Virus record (IMG/VR): IMGVR_UViG_3300043437_000785
Coordinates: 1 to 28,662 of that record
Reading direction: 5' to 3' (one strand)
From: a virus
Length of the DNA: 28,662 nucleotides
In this document: positions 16,753 to 24,334 of the stretch, piece by piece
Layout of the letters: the number at the start of each line of letters is the position of its first letter
Position numbering within the stretch: position 1 is the stretch's first letter
Notes under the pieces: model-generated
The model's input: the letters and a program-made list of their open reading frames with translations, nothing else
Database searches by the model: none
Told to the model about the DNA's origin: nothing
Made by a program: the position numbers and the translations under genes

Positions 16753-17433
16753 CTATTTTAAATTAATTATTAATCCATTATTTATTAAACCTTTACTAAA
16801 TTTACCATCTTCTACCATAGAACAATTCATAAAAGTAGTTTTACAACCTTGAATAGTTCTAGTACCTTGATTATAACAATTATTATTGTTGTGAATATGA
16901 CCAAAGCAATGATATTTAGGTTGTACTTTTAATATTTTCTTAAAAAGAGCACCATCTCCACAATTTTCTAGTACACCTTCTTTATTTTCTGATAAATCTA
17001 AAATACCATAAGGAGGTCCATGAGTTATAAGAATATCTATATTTTCTTCTAATTCTTCCCAATATCTAAATAATTTAGCTCTATCTTTCATATGATGCCA
17101 ATTTCCAAATGTAGGAGTATAAGGAGAACCAAATATCTTTAAACCTTCTAATTTATAATATTCATGTTCTAAATAGATAATACCTAAACTTTTTACTTTA
17201 TCAATATTATATTTTTTCATACTCCATGAATCATGATTGCCTGGTATTAAAATTTTATGTTTTACATTTATAGTAGAATACCAACTAATAAAATCATCAA
17301 ATTCTGGTTGATTATGGTAAATATCATAATAATTAGTACTATCTCCACAATGTATAATACAATCTACATTATCTTGTATAAATACTTGATTATGAAAACC
17401 ATGTGTATCTGAAATTACTTGTATTTTTTCCAT
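16753..17433 (-). CDS. Calcineurin-like metallophosphoesterase
   Basis: A 226-aa binuclear-metal phosphoesterase. The metal ligands are all visible: ISDTHGFH (Asp9, His11), HCGD (Asp31), PGNHD (Asn66, His67), ITHGPPYG and CFGHIHNN. The pattern resembles MPPED-type phosphohydrolases rather than Mre11/SbcD, because no capping or coiled-coil partner domain is present. Substrate unknown; nucleotide or phosphoester turnover is inferred from its location between the ligase and dUTPase genes. Spaced 3 bases from both neighbours in the TAA-AAT-ATG style (TAG on the dUTPase side is this gene's own stop). Confidence 0.9.
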   Translation of the reverse strand: MEKIQVISDTHGFHNQVFIQDNVDCIIHCGDSTNYYDIYHNQPEFDDFISWYSTINVKHKILIPGNHDSWSMKKYNIDKVKSLGIIYLEHEYYKLEGLKIFGSPYTPTFGNWHHMKDRAKLFRYWEELEENIDILITHGPPYGILDLSENKEGVLENCGDGALFKKILKVQPKYHCFGHIHNNNNCYNQGTRTIQGCKTTFMNCSMVEDGKFSKGLINNGLIINLK

Positions 17434-17436
17434 ATT

Positions 17437-18519
17437 TTATTTAATTAAATTATCATTACGAACACCTAAAAATATAGGAAATCTAGGTAAACCACTTTCT
17501 GTATAACCAAAATGTTTTATTACAGCAGTTTGTCCTATATATTCTTCTTTATTTAAAAGAATTTCTTTTTTCTTATCATGATTCATTTTAGGTGTAGCAT
17601 CGAAAGTACCATATTCACTTTGGCATACTATCATTCCCCATTCAGGTCTATTTTCTGCTGGTATAACATCAACAATTAAATAATCACTATCTTGAAAATT
17701 TTTATATTTTAATAAGTTAAAACTTCTACCATTTAATTTATATCCTTCATTACCCCATCTTATAATAGATCCTTCATATCCTTCTTTTAAAAACATATTG
17801 TGATATTTTAATAAATTTTCTTTATTATAAATATTATAGGTTGAAACTTCTACACAAGAAAGTAAATTCTTAATATAACCTCTTACTATTCTTTCTTTAA
17901 AGGGGTTAGATGATATTTTATCATATACATAATACTTAACTAATTCAGATACTCCTGGTCTGTATTTTTTAATAGCTTTCATTACATCTTGAAAATTATC
18001 TTCTGTAGAATGAATATAAAGCTCACCATCAAGTATAACATCTTCTTTAATAGTAGCTAAATCATTAATAATATGTCGCATACTACCATGTGCTTTTTGA
18101 ATATCTATACCATCCCTAGATAATAAAGTTACATTACCTTCCTTAGTACAAATAGCTAAACATCTTTGACCATCTAATTTAGGTTGTATAAAACAATTAT
18201 TCCAATCTATTTTGTGTTCTTCATCTTCAAACTTTTTAGCTAACATAGGTAATATTACTACACTATTCATAGCTTCTTGTTCAGTTCTAAAATAATCTTC
18301 TTGTAATTTTTCTCTTATTTTAGACTCCATTTCAAATACAGCTTGTTGTTCAGGAGTTGTTTCATTAGTTTTACCTATGTTTTTACCTTTACATATTTTA
18401 ACATTAGGTACTAATAAACCATCTTTAACACCAGAAGATTGACAAAATTTATCATTTTCAGTCCAAAAATTAATTATTCTACATTTACCTTTACTATCTT
18501 TTTTATATAATGTTGTCAT
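17437..18519 (-). CDS. ATP-dependent DNA ligase with WGR-like N-terminal domain
   Basis: Seals nicks in DNA using ATP. The nucleotidyltransferase motif I is IQPKLDGQR with the adenylated Lys at 114; motif III is ILDGELYIH (about 162-170), motif IV GYEGSIIRW, and motif V is followed by KYKNFQDSDYLIVDV leading to an OB-fold C-terminus. The first about 80 residues form a separate module (LYKKDSKGKCRIINFW, KGKNIGKTNETTPEQQA) that resembles the WGR-like region in front of ligases of some Bacteroidota phages and may bind DNA. 360 aa is a compact size like other phage ATP ligases. Works with the exonuclease and RecA encoded nearby. Confidence 0.95.
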   Translation of the reverse strand: MTTLYKKDSKGKCRIINFWTENDKFCQSSGVKDGLLVPNVKICKGKNIGKTNETTPEQQAVFEMESKIREKLQEDYFRTEQEAMNSVVILPMLAKKFEDEEHKIDWNNCFIQPKLDGQRCLAICTKEGNVTLLSRDGIDIQKAHGSMRHIINDLATIKEDVILDGELYIHSTEDNFQDVMKAIKKYRPGVSELVKYYVYDKISSNPFKERIVRGYIKNLLSCVEVSTYNIYNKENLLKYHNMFLKEGYEGSIIRWGNEGYKLNGRSFNLLKYKNFQDSDYLIVDVIPAENRPEWGMIVCQSEYGTFDATPKMNHDKKKEILLNKEEYIGQTAVIKHFGYTESGLPRFPIFLGVRNDNLIK

Positions 18520-18522
18520 ATT

Positions 18523-19206
18523 TTAATCCATTTCATGTACATCTAATAAATTACTTATCCTATTATCTTTTACATAATGTTTAGGTCTATCATCATTGTT
18601 TTTAGCATTCACTAACTCTATAAGCATCATAATACAACATCCTGCATGAACTAAATGATTTTCTCCTGTTTCAGGATCTAATTCTTCTCCTTTATACCAA
18701 GAATTTAAATGTCTTAAACAAGAACCATAAACTCTACTTAATTTTAATCCATCTCCTTTAAGATAATTCCAATCTTCATATTTATTAGCTCCAAATGTAA
18801 ATACTTTAGCAATCTTTTCTAAACTATAAGGAGGTAATAATTCCATTTTAACTTTATCTTTGTCATGTTTTATGGCTTCTACTACAGGATCTTGAGTTTT
18901 TTCTAATTTATCCCAAGCTCCCCATTTAGGAAATGAGTCTCCAAAAATATAAGATTTTCTTTGTATAGCACAATTACCCATTTTAATATCAGGTCTAGCA
19001 TCCCAAACTACTTGTTCAGGAGCTTTATAATATTCATTAATAGCTTCTTGAGTATCTCTATCATGATTAGCACAAAAACTAACTTGACTAGTGGCTATTT
19101 TGTTTTTTTCATATTCTTCTAAAGCTTTTCTAACTTCTTCTGAAGCATATAATTGTGTTTTGTTCTTAATATTTAATATTAAATTGTTTTTACTGTCTAC
19201 TTGCAT
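18523..19206 (-). CDS. dATP/dGTP diphosphohydrolase-like protein (DUF5664-type)
   Basis: The C-terminal half (about residues 113-200) shows the family pattern: KHDKDKVKMELLPP, FTFGANKYEDWNY, CLRHLNSWYKGEELDPETG and HLVHAGCCIMML, with His, Glu and Asp residues likely to bind metal as in all-alpha NTP pyrophosphohydrolases. Related proteins in phages are annotated as the N-terminal dATP/dGTP diphosphohydrolase domain and may adjust dNTP pools. The first about 110 residues are an extra, unrecognised region. No PurZ-like gene is in the window, so I see no evidence for a modified-adenine genome here. Sits between ligase and a hypothetical gene, 3 bases from each. Confidence 0.85.
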   Translation of the reverse strand: MQVDSKNNLILNIKNKTQLYASEEVRKALEEYEKNKIATSQVSFCANHDRDTQEAINEYYKAPEQVVWDARPDIKMGNCAIQRKSYIFGDSFPKWGAWDKLEKTQDPVVEAIKHDKDKVKMELLPPYSLEKIAKVFTFGANKYEDWNYLKGDGLKLSRVYGSCLRHLNSWYKGEELDPETGENHLVHAGCCIMMLIELVNAKNNDDRPKHYVKDNRISNLLDVHEMD

Positions 19207-19209
19207 TCT

Positions 19210-19797
19210 TTATTTTTTTATAAGTTGTTCATAATCAAATATGTAATCCTTTTCTTGAGGAATATCATCAAGTTCACTATTATCTAATTCCCCTTCTTCT
19301 AATCCTATTTTATTCTCTAAAGCATATTGATAATCTTTATCTTTTAATATTATTTTATATTGAGAAAGATAATTTATTTTACCTTGAGAAGTTTCTTTAA
19401 AGAAATCAGCATATCCTTTACCAAATTTAGAGTATTTACCTTCTAAAAATAAAGGTATTATAGGTTTAAACTTTTCTGCTATCTTAAAAAGAACCCCATA
19501 AGTATTAATATCTATTTCATAATGTAAAAGATAATTAGGTACATCTTTTTCTAGTTCTTTAATGAAGTTAAAGAAATTATCTTTAAAAGAACTAGGAATA
19601 GAAAATACTAAAGTTAAAGTATCAGATACTTTATGATCATATCCTATATCTATAAGATAAGCATTAACAAATCCTAGTTCCTTTAATAACTTAAAAGTAA
19701 CTCCTTTAGAATTAATATCTAAGGTATTTATCAAATATTTAGTAGCCAGATTATATCTAAGACTATGTAAATTTACTTTTTTTCTTTCTTCTATCAT
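19210..19797 (-). CDS. Hypothetical protein, 195 aa
   Basis: Not recognised. A soluble protein with alternating strands and helices; SLRYNLATKYLINTLDI near the start and a strongly acidic C-terminus (LEEGELDNSELDDIPQEKDY). Two similar-looking Ile/Asn/Gly-Val segments (DINSKGVTFKLLKELGF and DINTYGVLFKIAEKF) sit about 70 residues apart and could mark an internal duplication. Located between RecA-linked genes and the diphosphohydrolase gene. No catalytic motif seen. Confidence 0.8.
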   Translation of the reverse strand: MIEERKKVNLHSLRYNLATKYLINTLDINSKGVTFKLLKELGFVNAYLIDIGYDHKVSDTLTLVFSIPSSFKDNFFNFIKELEKDVPNYLLHYEIDINTYGVLFKIAEKFKPIIPLFLEGKYSKFGKGYADFFKETSQGKINYLSQYKIILKDKDYQYALENKIGLEEGELDNSELDDIPQEKDYIFDYEQLIKK

Positions 19798-19808
19798 ATA
19801 TTTATTTT

Positions 19809-20048
19809 CTAATCTTCATTTTCTAATCCTTGTTCTCTAGATTCTTTTAATAATTCTATATCATTAACATCTTCTCTATCTAAAAAAGTTCCTATATCTC
19901 TAAACTTTTGATTAACATAGTTACATAATCTTTTAAATTCATTATCATTATAACTTATATTTTTAAAGTAACCAAAATTAAACATATTTTTAGAACCATC
20001 TAAATTTATTAAGTCATTAAAGTACTTTTTCCTCACTAATTTGTCCAT
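19809..20048 (-). CDS. Hypothetical protein, 79 aa, overlapping the RecA gene end
   Basis: Not recognised. A small charged protein starting MDKLVRKKYFNDLINLDG and ending with acidic residues. The only early ATG gives a 32-base overlap with the 3' end of the RecA gene, more than other junctions here; a later start cannot be excluded because the next Met is at residue 22. No motif supports a function. Confidence 0.7.
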   Translation of the reverse strand: MDKLVRKKYFNDLINLDGSKNMFNFGYFKNISYNDNEFKRLCNYVNQKFRDIGTFLDREDVNDIELLKESREQGLENED

Positions 20049-21054
20049 TTTCTTCTGTTGTTATTGGGTTATTTAATCTATCTAACACTTTATCTACTAT
20101 TTCTTTTTTAATGTCAGGATTTTTATCTAAATAAGCATAATATTCATCCATAGCATCTTTATCACTTAATTCAAATATTTCTCCATTATAAGTAACTTTT
20201 TTACCATGTTTCTTAATAATTTCAAAATCTTTAGCTAAGTAAAATATTTCACTTTCTTTATCAAAACCTTTACCCCAAATAATAGTGGTTTCTGCTTCTT
20301 TCATAGGAGGAGCTAATTTATTTTTAATAATTTTAAAATGCATAGTATTAGTTTGATTTTCAGCTTTAATTTCTTTTCTTCTAATCATAATTCTAACATG
20401 GGCATAAAATTTCAGTGCATTTCCTCCTGATGTAGTTTCCGGACTTCCAAACATTACTCCTATCTTCTCTCTAATTTGATTAATAAATACTACACAACAA
20501 TTAGAATTTCTAACTTTATCATTGACCATTCTCATTCTATCAGAATTAATTCTAGCCTCTTTACCCATAGCTCCTCCAGGATTATCTAAACTTGCTTGAG
20601 GTTGAAAAGAAGTCAAAGAATCTACTACAATTAAACCAAAAAGTCTAGAGTCTAGTGCTTTTTCTATTAAACTATAACAATCTTCTAAAGAATTAGGATA
20701 GGCTAATTGTAGTTTATCTAAATTTACTCCTAATCTTTCAGCATAAAATTTATCAAAACTATTTTCTTTATCTATTAAAAGACAATTATCTCCATATGTT
20801 TTTTGATCATTTGCTATAGCATCACAAGATAGAGTACTTTTTCCTGCACTTTCCCAACCAATAATTTCTATAATTTTATTTTTAGCAAATCCTCCTTTAC
20901 CCAAAGCATTACATAATGTCAAACTGGTTAAAGGAATAATATCTCCAGGAGGAATTTCTTCATTTGCTGTTATAATACTTCCTTTCCCAAAAATTTTTTC
21001 AATTTCTGATTGAAAACCATCAATATTTTGTTCTTTTTTTACTTCTTTTGCCAT
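20017..21054 (-). CDS. recA: RecA recombinase
   Basis: ATP-dependent strand-exchange protein for recombination and repair of phage DNA. Walker A is GWESAGKST (residues 66-74; bacterial RecA has GPESSGKTT), Walker B LIVVD (141-145), loop L1/L2 region NQIREKIGVMFGSPETTSGG (192-211) with GGNALKFYAHVR following, all closely matching bacterial RecA rather than T4 UvsX. Length 345 aa is normal. The Pro-to-Trp change in Walker A is unusual but leaves the Lys and Thr/Ser ligands. The N-terminus is Lys/Glu-rich, as in RecA. It follows a 58-aa gene and ends inside the next gene's start. Confidence 0.97.
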   Translation of the reverse strand: MAKEVKKEQNIDGFQSEIEKIFGKGSIITANEEIPPGDIIPLTSLTLCNALGKGGFAKNKIIEIIGWESAGKSTLSCDAIANDQKTYGDNCLLIDKENSFDKFYAERLGVNLDKLQLAYPNSLEDCYSLIEKALDSRLFGLIVVDSLTSFQPQASLDNPGGAMGKEARINSDRMRMVNDKVRNSNCCVVFINQIREKIGVMFGSPETTSGGNALKFYAHVRIMIRRKEIKAENQTNTMHFKIIKNKLAPPMKEAETTIIWGKGFDKESEIFYLAKDFEIIKKHGKKVTYNGEIFELSDKDAMDEYYAYLDKNPDIKKEIVDKVLDRLNNPITTEENGQISEEKVL

Positions 21055-21069
21055 ATTTTTTTATTTAAT

Positions 21070-21246
21070 TTATTCTTTTATAAATTCTACACTATCCTTC
21101 AACTTTTCTTCTAATAACCTTAAGTTTTTACTTTCTATAGCCTCTTTTATATCTTTCCAAAGATTAGATATTTCTTCTAAAAGAATATCAGGTTTATCTT
21201 TCCACTTTATTAACTCTAAATTTCCTACTTCTAGATTTTGATTCAT
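21070..21246 (-). CDS. Small acidic/helical protein, 58 aa, upstream of RecA
   Basis: Found by reading the 194-base gap before RecA. ATG 21246 to TAA 21070-21072 encodes a 58-aa helical protein beginning MNQNLEVGNLELIKWKD and rich in Leu, Lys and Glu with regular spacing (ILLEEISNLWKDIKEAIE), suggesting a coiled coil. The start is 2 bases after the previous stop and the end is 15 bases before the RecA ATG. Not recognised; possible small partner of neighbouring gene products. Confidence 0.85.
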   Translation of the reverse strand: MNQNLEVGNLELIKWKDKPDILLEEISNLWKDIKEAIESKNLRLLEEKLKDSVEFIKE

Positions 21247-21248
21247 AT

Positions 21249-21602
21249 TTAATTAATATTCTTATAAGATTTAATAATTTCTGTTAATTTTTCAGCCATT
21301 TCTTTAGAAACAATACTAACTTCATAACTATACATAATGCAATGGTAACTATCTTGAGCTTGTTTATCTTCAGGAAAAGCAAATAAACTTCTAAAATGTT
21401 TATCTATATTTACAAAAACAGAATCTTCTATAAAAGATTCTACAGGATTTTCATAAAACATAACACCTTCTTTACCAATTAATTGCTCATATAATTTATT
21501 AGTAGTTATAAATTTAGTGAGTTTTCCTTCTTCAGGTTCTCCATGTCCATTAAAATGAGTTTGTTGTTCTAAAACTAAATAATAATTAATTTTTTCTTCC
21601 AT
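21249..21602 (-). CDS. Hypothetical protein, 117 aa, first gene of the RecA operon
   Basis: Not recognised. A soluble acidic protein starting MEEKINYYLVLEQQTHFNG, with a HCIMYSYEVSIVSKEMAEKL segment near the end. It is the first gene downstream of the promoter at 21624-21655 and so probably leads the transcription unit that contains RecA, ligase, dUTPase and RNR. A/T-rich leader AAAAGAAAAAT before the ATG, no Shine-Dalgarno sequence. Confidence 0.8.
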   Translation of the reverse strand: MEEKINYYLVLEQQTHFNGHGEPEEGKLTKFITTNKLYEQLIGKEGVMFYENPVESFIEDSVFVNIDKHFRSLFAFPEDKQAQDSYHCIMYSYEVSIVSKEMAEKLTEIIKSYKNIN

Positions 21603-21623
21603 ATTTTTCTTTTAATTAAGTTT

Positions 21624-21655
21624 CAAATATAAGACTTAAACCTTATAATTCCAAA
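21624..21655 (-). promoter_or_regulatory. Bacteroidota-type promoter of the RecA/RNR operon
   Basis: Minus-strand TATATTTG (21624-21631) matches TAnnTTTG, with TTTG (21652-21655) 20 bases upstream. The gene start is at 21602. The segments TTGGAATTA, AAGG and AAGT between the boxes match the promoter at 13382-13411 at the same relative positions, give or take one base. The -33 box overlaps the loop of the hairpin at 21639-21665. Confidence 0.7.
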
Positions 21656-21665
21656 TTATAAGGTT
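21639..21665 (-). terminator. Perfect 12-bp hairpin, probable terminator overlapping a promoter
   Basis: AACCTTATAATT and AATTATAAGGTT (21639-21650 and 21654-21665) form a perfect 12-bp stem with a 3-base loop. It follows the stop of the minus gene at 21682. The T tract after it on the minus strand is interrupted (TTTAAGTCTTATATTT), so termination may be partial. Its loop contains part of the -33 element of the next promoter. Confidence 0.6.
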
Positions 21666-21681
21666 CTTATCTAATATTATT

Positions 21682-22128
21682 TTATATATTTAAAGGTAAA
21701 TTTGCATAAAGTTCTGTACCACAATACTTTCCATAAGATTTAAAAGAAAATCCACTTCTATCTATACCAGTAATAGTACAATCTACTCTAAGTTCATTTT
21801 CACAACTATCTAGTATAATACAATTTTCTTGTATTTCTTCAAATTCTTTATCTGTTAATTCTATATAAGACCAACCTTCTTCATTATTTTCTAAAAAATC
21901 ATTTATGATAGGGTAATATTCATTACTAGAGTCGAAAAATTCAAACATAATTACTCCATGCTCAGAATATTCTCCTTTTAATCCATTATTTTCTAGTATA
22001 GGTATAATTCTTTCTTTAAAGTCTATACATTGTTTTGCATTTATTATAATAAAGTCACTTACAAAGTAATCATCATTATTATTTGCTGTAGCTATAATCC
22101 AATCTGTAGGTTTTTTACTTAATTTCAT
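21682..22128 (-). CDS. Hypothetical protein, 148 aa
   Basis: Not recognised. A mixed alpha/beta acidic protein with two Cys-containing strands (ENCIILDSCENELRVDCTITG) and an aromatic/Gly-rich end (GFSFKSYGKYCGTELYANL). It starts 3 bases after the upstream TAA in the TAA-AAT-ATG arrangement and is the last gene before the hairpin at 21639-21665. No known motif. Confidence 0.8.
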   Translation of the reverse strand: MKLSKKPTDWIIATANNNDDYFVSDFIIINAKQCIDFKERIIPILENNGLKGEYSEHGVIMFEFFDSSNEYYPIINDFLENNEEGWSYIELTDKEFEEIQENCIILDSCENELRVDCTITGIDRSGFSFKSYGKYCGTELYANLPLNI

Positions 22129-22131
22129 ATT

Positions 22132-22428
22132 TTATTTACTTTTATTATAATTATCAATATTTTTATTCATTAATCTTAAATCAACTTCATTCAGCTCATA
22201 TACTTCTTTTGTCATATATTTATATTTTTCATTAATTTTATCACATATTTTCATTTGTTTATCCATATAATCATAAAATTCATAAGAAATTAAGGCTATA
22301 TTATCTTGATTCATTGTTTTAAATGACTTAATAATATTATAATCTAGTAAAGCTTTTTCATGTTCTAATTTATTAATTAGCTCCATGTGATGTGCAATTA
22401 TTACATCTATTTGCTCTTGTTTTTCCAT
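22132..22428 (-). CDS. Hypothetical helical protein, 98 aa
   Basis: Not recognised. Almost entirely helical and charged, with heptad-like Leu/Ile spacing (IIAHHMELINKLEHEKALL), so a coiled coil is likely. It lies directly downstream of the exonuclease gene, with exact TAA-AAT-ATG junctions on both sides. No catalytic or metal motif. Confidence 0.8.
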   Translation of the reverse strand: MEKQEQIDVIIAHHMELINKLEHEKALLDYNIIKSFKTMNQDNIALISYEFYDYMDKQMKICDKINEKYKYMTKEVYELNEVDLRLMNKNIDNYNKSK

Positions 22429-22431
22429 ATT

Positions 22432-23271
22432 TTATTTATTTTCAACATTTTCTAATTCTTTAAAATTCCATAATTTAACTAATTTATAAGATAATTCCAT
22501 CTTTTCTTTAGCTAAATCAACATTTCCTTTCCAAGCTTTTAAAAACCCATTATATACAGCTTCTTTATATTCTTCTTCAGTCATATCTATATCTAATACT
22601 TTTTCTGCATATTTTTTACCTATTTTTGGGCTTAGATTTTCAAAATCTGTACTATCTCCTATCAATACTTGGGTCCAAAAGTTATAATTAGCTGTTTTTT
22701 CATCAATATATTGATAAAAATCTTTAGAATAGTTGTAATGGTATCCAGAAATAGTTAATAAATCTTTGTCTATTCCACAAATTAAAGCATTATCTCCTAA
22801 AGTATCTACTAATGTTTTAATTGCATCATCAGCTTCTCCTATAGGAGCTATAAAAGCATTATGTTTTTCTATAAGAATATTGTGCAAATAGTTAACTATT
22901 TCTGGAGTTTCTGGTCTATGAGTTTTATAAGAACTTAACCATTGTTTTCTTGGATTATTATTACCTTTTACACATAAATAAATGGTTTTTATAGTAAAAT
23001 ATTCTTCTATTTTGTTAAAAATTCCTAATAATTTCTCATTTAAAATACCTTCAGCTATATCAAAACCCCCATTTTTTTTAGTATAATATTCTGTAGGATT
23101 ACCAAATTCATCATTTTTAGGCTGATAACTACAAATAAAAGGTAAGCTATCAGCATCAAATACAACTACTTTTTCCTCTTTCACATTAAAATCACTTATA
23201 ATACTATTAATATTATTGTCATGTGGAATAGGTTCTATATAATCATTATTACTTTTTGTTACTAAATTCAT
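22432..23271 (-). CDS. 5'-3' exonuclease / flap endonuclease family
   Basis: A 279-aa nuclease of the T5 D15 / T4 RNase H / Pol I 5'-exonuclease family, likely removing RNA primers and flaps. Acidic metal ligands are visible in VVVFDAD (Asp39, Asp41), GEADDAI (146-150), GIDKDLL (Asp168, Asp170) and GDSTDF (Asp206, Asp209). The helix-hairpin-helix DNA-binding motif follows as LSPKIGKKYAEKVL. The segment WLSSYKTHRPE is the helical-arch/clamp region typical of the family. Acts with the ligase and helicase encoded in the same block. Confidence 0.93.
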   Translation of the reverse strand: MNLVTKSNNDYIEPIPHDNNINSIISDFNVKEEKVVVFDADSLPFICSYQPKNDEFGNPTEYYTKKNGGFDIAEGILNEKLLGIFNKIEEYFTIKTIYLCVKGNNNPRKQWLSSYKTHRPETPEIVNYLHNILIEKHNAFIAPIGEADDAIKTLVDTLGDNALICGIDKDLLTISGYHYNYSKDFYQYIDEKTANYNFWTQVLIGDSTDFENLSPKIGKKYAEKVLDIDMTEEEYKEAVYNGFLKAWKGNVDLAKEKMELSYKLVKLWNFKELENVENK

Positions 23272-23278
23272 TTTTATT

Positions 23279-23494
23279 TTATTTAATTTGTATTACTTTG
23301 TATTGAATAGGAGCTTCATATAGTCCAAAACTAATAAATTGTAATAATTGTTTATACCATTTTTTATGTGGAGTTTCTAAAACTTTAACTCTTGTTCCTC
23401 CAACATTTAATATTTCATTTTTATTAAACCAAGGTTTTTGTATAGTTAAATAAAAGTTTTCAGGTTTAATGTATCTTTCATAATTATTTTCCAT
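23279..23494 (-). CDS. Small conserved phage protein, 71 aa
   Basis: Contains the pattern VGGTRVKVLETPHKKWYKQ followed by LLQFISFGLYEAP and YKVIQIK, which I recognise as a small recurrent protein of Bacteroidota phages and elements (VLETP, KWYKQLLQF, GLY-x-AP). Function unknown. It has an amphipathic aromatic stretch that could touch a membrane, but no clear membrane segment. Overlaps the Rieske-protein gene by 11 bases. Confidence 0.85.
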   Translation of the reverse strand: MENNYERYIKPENFYLTIQKPWFNKNEILNVGGTRVKVLETPHKKWYKQLLQFISFGLYEAPIQYKVIQIK

Positions 23495-24014
23495 TATTTG
23501 TTATTAATTGTTTAGTTATAGCATCAAATTGTAAACCATGATTAGGACAAGTTATTACTCCATTAATATCAGGTTCTAAAGTTAAGTTTTGACCTCTGTG
23601 AGGACATTTACCTTTTATTATACATTTATGTTTTAGTTTAGAGTTTTTTATATAACTTACAGGAGTGGTAAATTCATTAGATTTTTTTATACATTTCATC
23701 ATCATATAGACTATTTTAGTATTTTTAGTATGTTCTAATCTAATATTACTATCTTCAAATAAATAATGTTTACTTTTTTCTCCAAATTCAAATCTATAAT
23801 CTACATGATAATGTAAGTAATTTTGTCCATTTTCTCTATCACTATGAGGTTTTTCTGAAGTAACAGGTAAATAATAAATATATTCAAATTTTTTATATGT
23901 AGGATAACCTATATTTAACTCATATAACTTTACTTGCTCTAATCTATTATAAACTTCTTTATATTCTATACAAGGGATTTTATAATAATTACCTATTGTA
24001 TATTTATCTTTCAT
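23484..24014 (-). CDS. Rieske-type [2Fe-2S] protein
   Basis: The last 45 residues carry a complete Rieske cluster-binding pattern: CPHRG (Cys137, His139), 16 residues, then CPNHG (Cys156, His159), followed by LQFDAITKQL, as in Rieske ferredoxins (C-x-H-x16-C-x2-H). The first about 130 residues are an unrecognised region rich in Tyr and His (NYLHYHVDYRF). Rieske ferredoxins pass electrons to oxygenases or reductases; here the electron partner is unknown. No partner oxygenase is visible in the window. Starts by a one-base TAATG overlap with the previous gene's stop. Function beyond cluster binding is inferred. Confidence 0.88.
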   Translation of the reverse strand: MKDKYTIGNYYKIPCIEYKEVYNRLEQVKLYELNIGYPTYKKFEYIYYLPVTSEKPHSDRENGQNYLHYHVDYRFEFGEKSKHYLFEDSNIRLEHTKNTKIVYMMMKCIKKSNEFTTPVSYIKNSKLKHKCIIKGKCPHRGQNLTLEPDINGVITCPNHGLQFDAITKQLITNNGK

Positions 24015-24313
24015 TATTTTATATTTTCTTCTATATTATAAGCATTTAAAATAGAATCTTTACTTACTGTAATAGTTACATAACCATCATCATAATTATT
24101 AGTAAAACCAGGTGTTTCATTTGTATCATTTTCTGAAACTCTCATTTCACTATTTAAAAATGCTTGTTCTAATGCTTTTTCAACATGTAAAGTAGCAAAT
24201 TTTTTTAATGCTTCTTTAAAATCTTCTTTATCTATTAAATAAGCGTAATGTCCTTCTGTTAAAGCAACATGTTCTTTATAATAGTTAAATAATTGATCTG
24301 TTGTTTGTATCAT
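24014..24313 (-). CDS. Hypothetical protein, 99 aa
   Basis: Not recognised. N-terminal helical half (DFKEALKKFATLHVEKALEQ) and a C-terminal beta-like end (DGYVTITVSKDSILNAYNIE). Its stop and the Rieske gene's start share TAATG, so the two are translationally coupled. It starts 21 bases after the radical SAM gene's stop. Confidence 0.8.
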   Translation of the reverse strand: MIQTTDQLFNYYKEHVALTEGHYAYLIDKEDFKEALKKFATLHVEKALEQAFLNSEMRVSENDTNETPGFTNNYDDGYVTITVSKDSILNAYNIEENIK

Positions 24314-24334
24314 AATAGTTTTTATGTTTTTATT

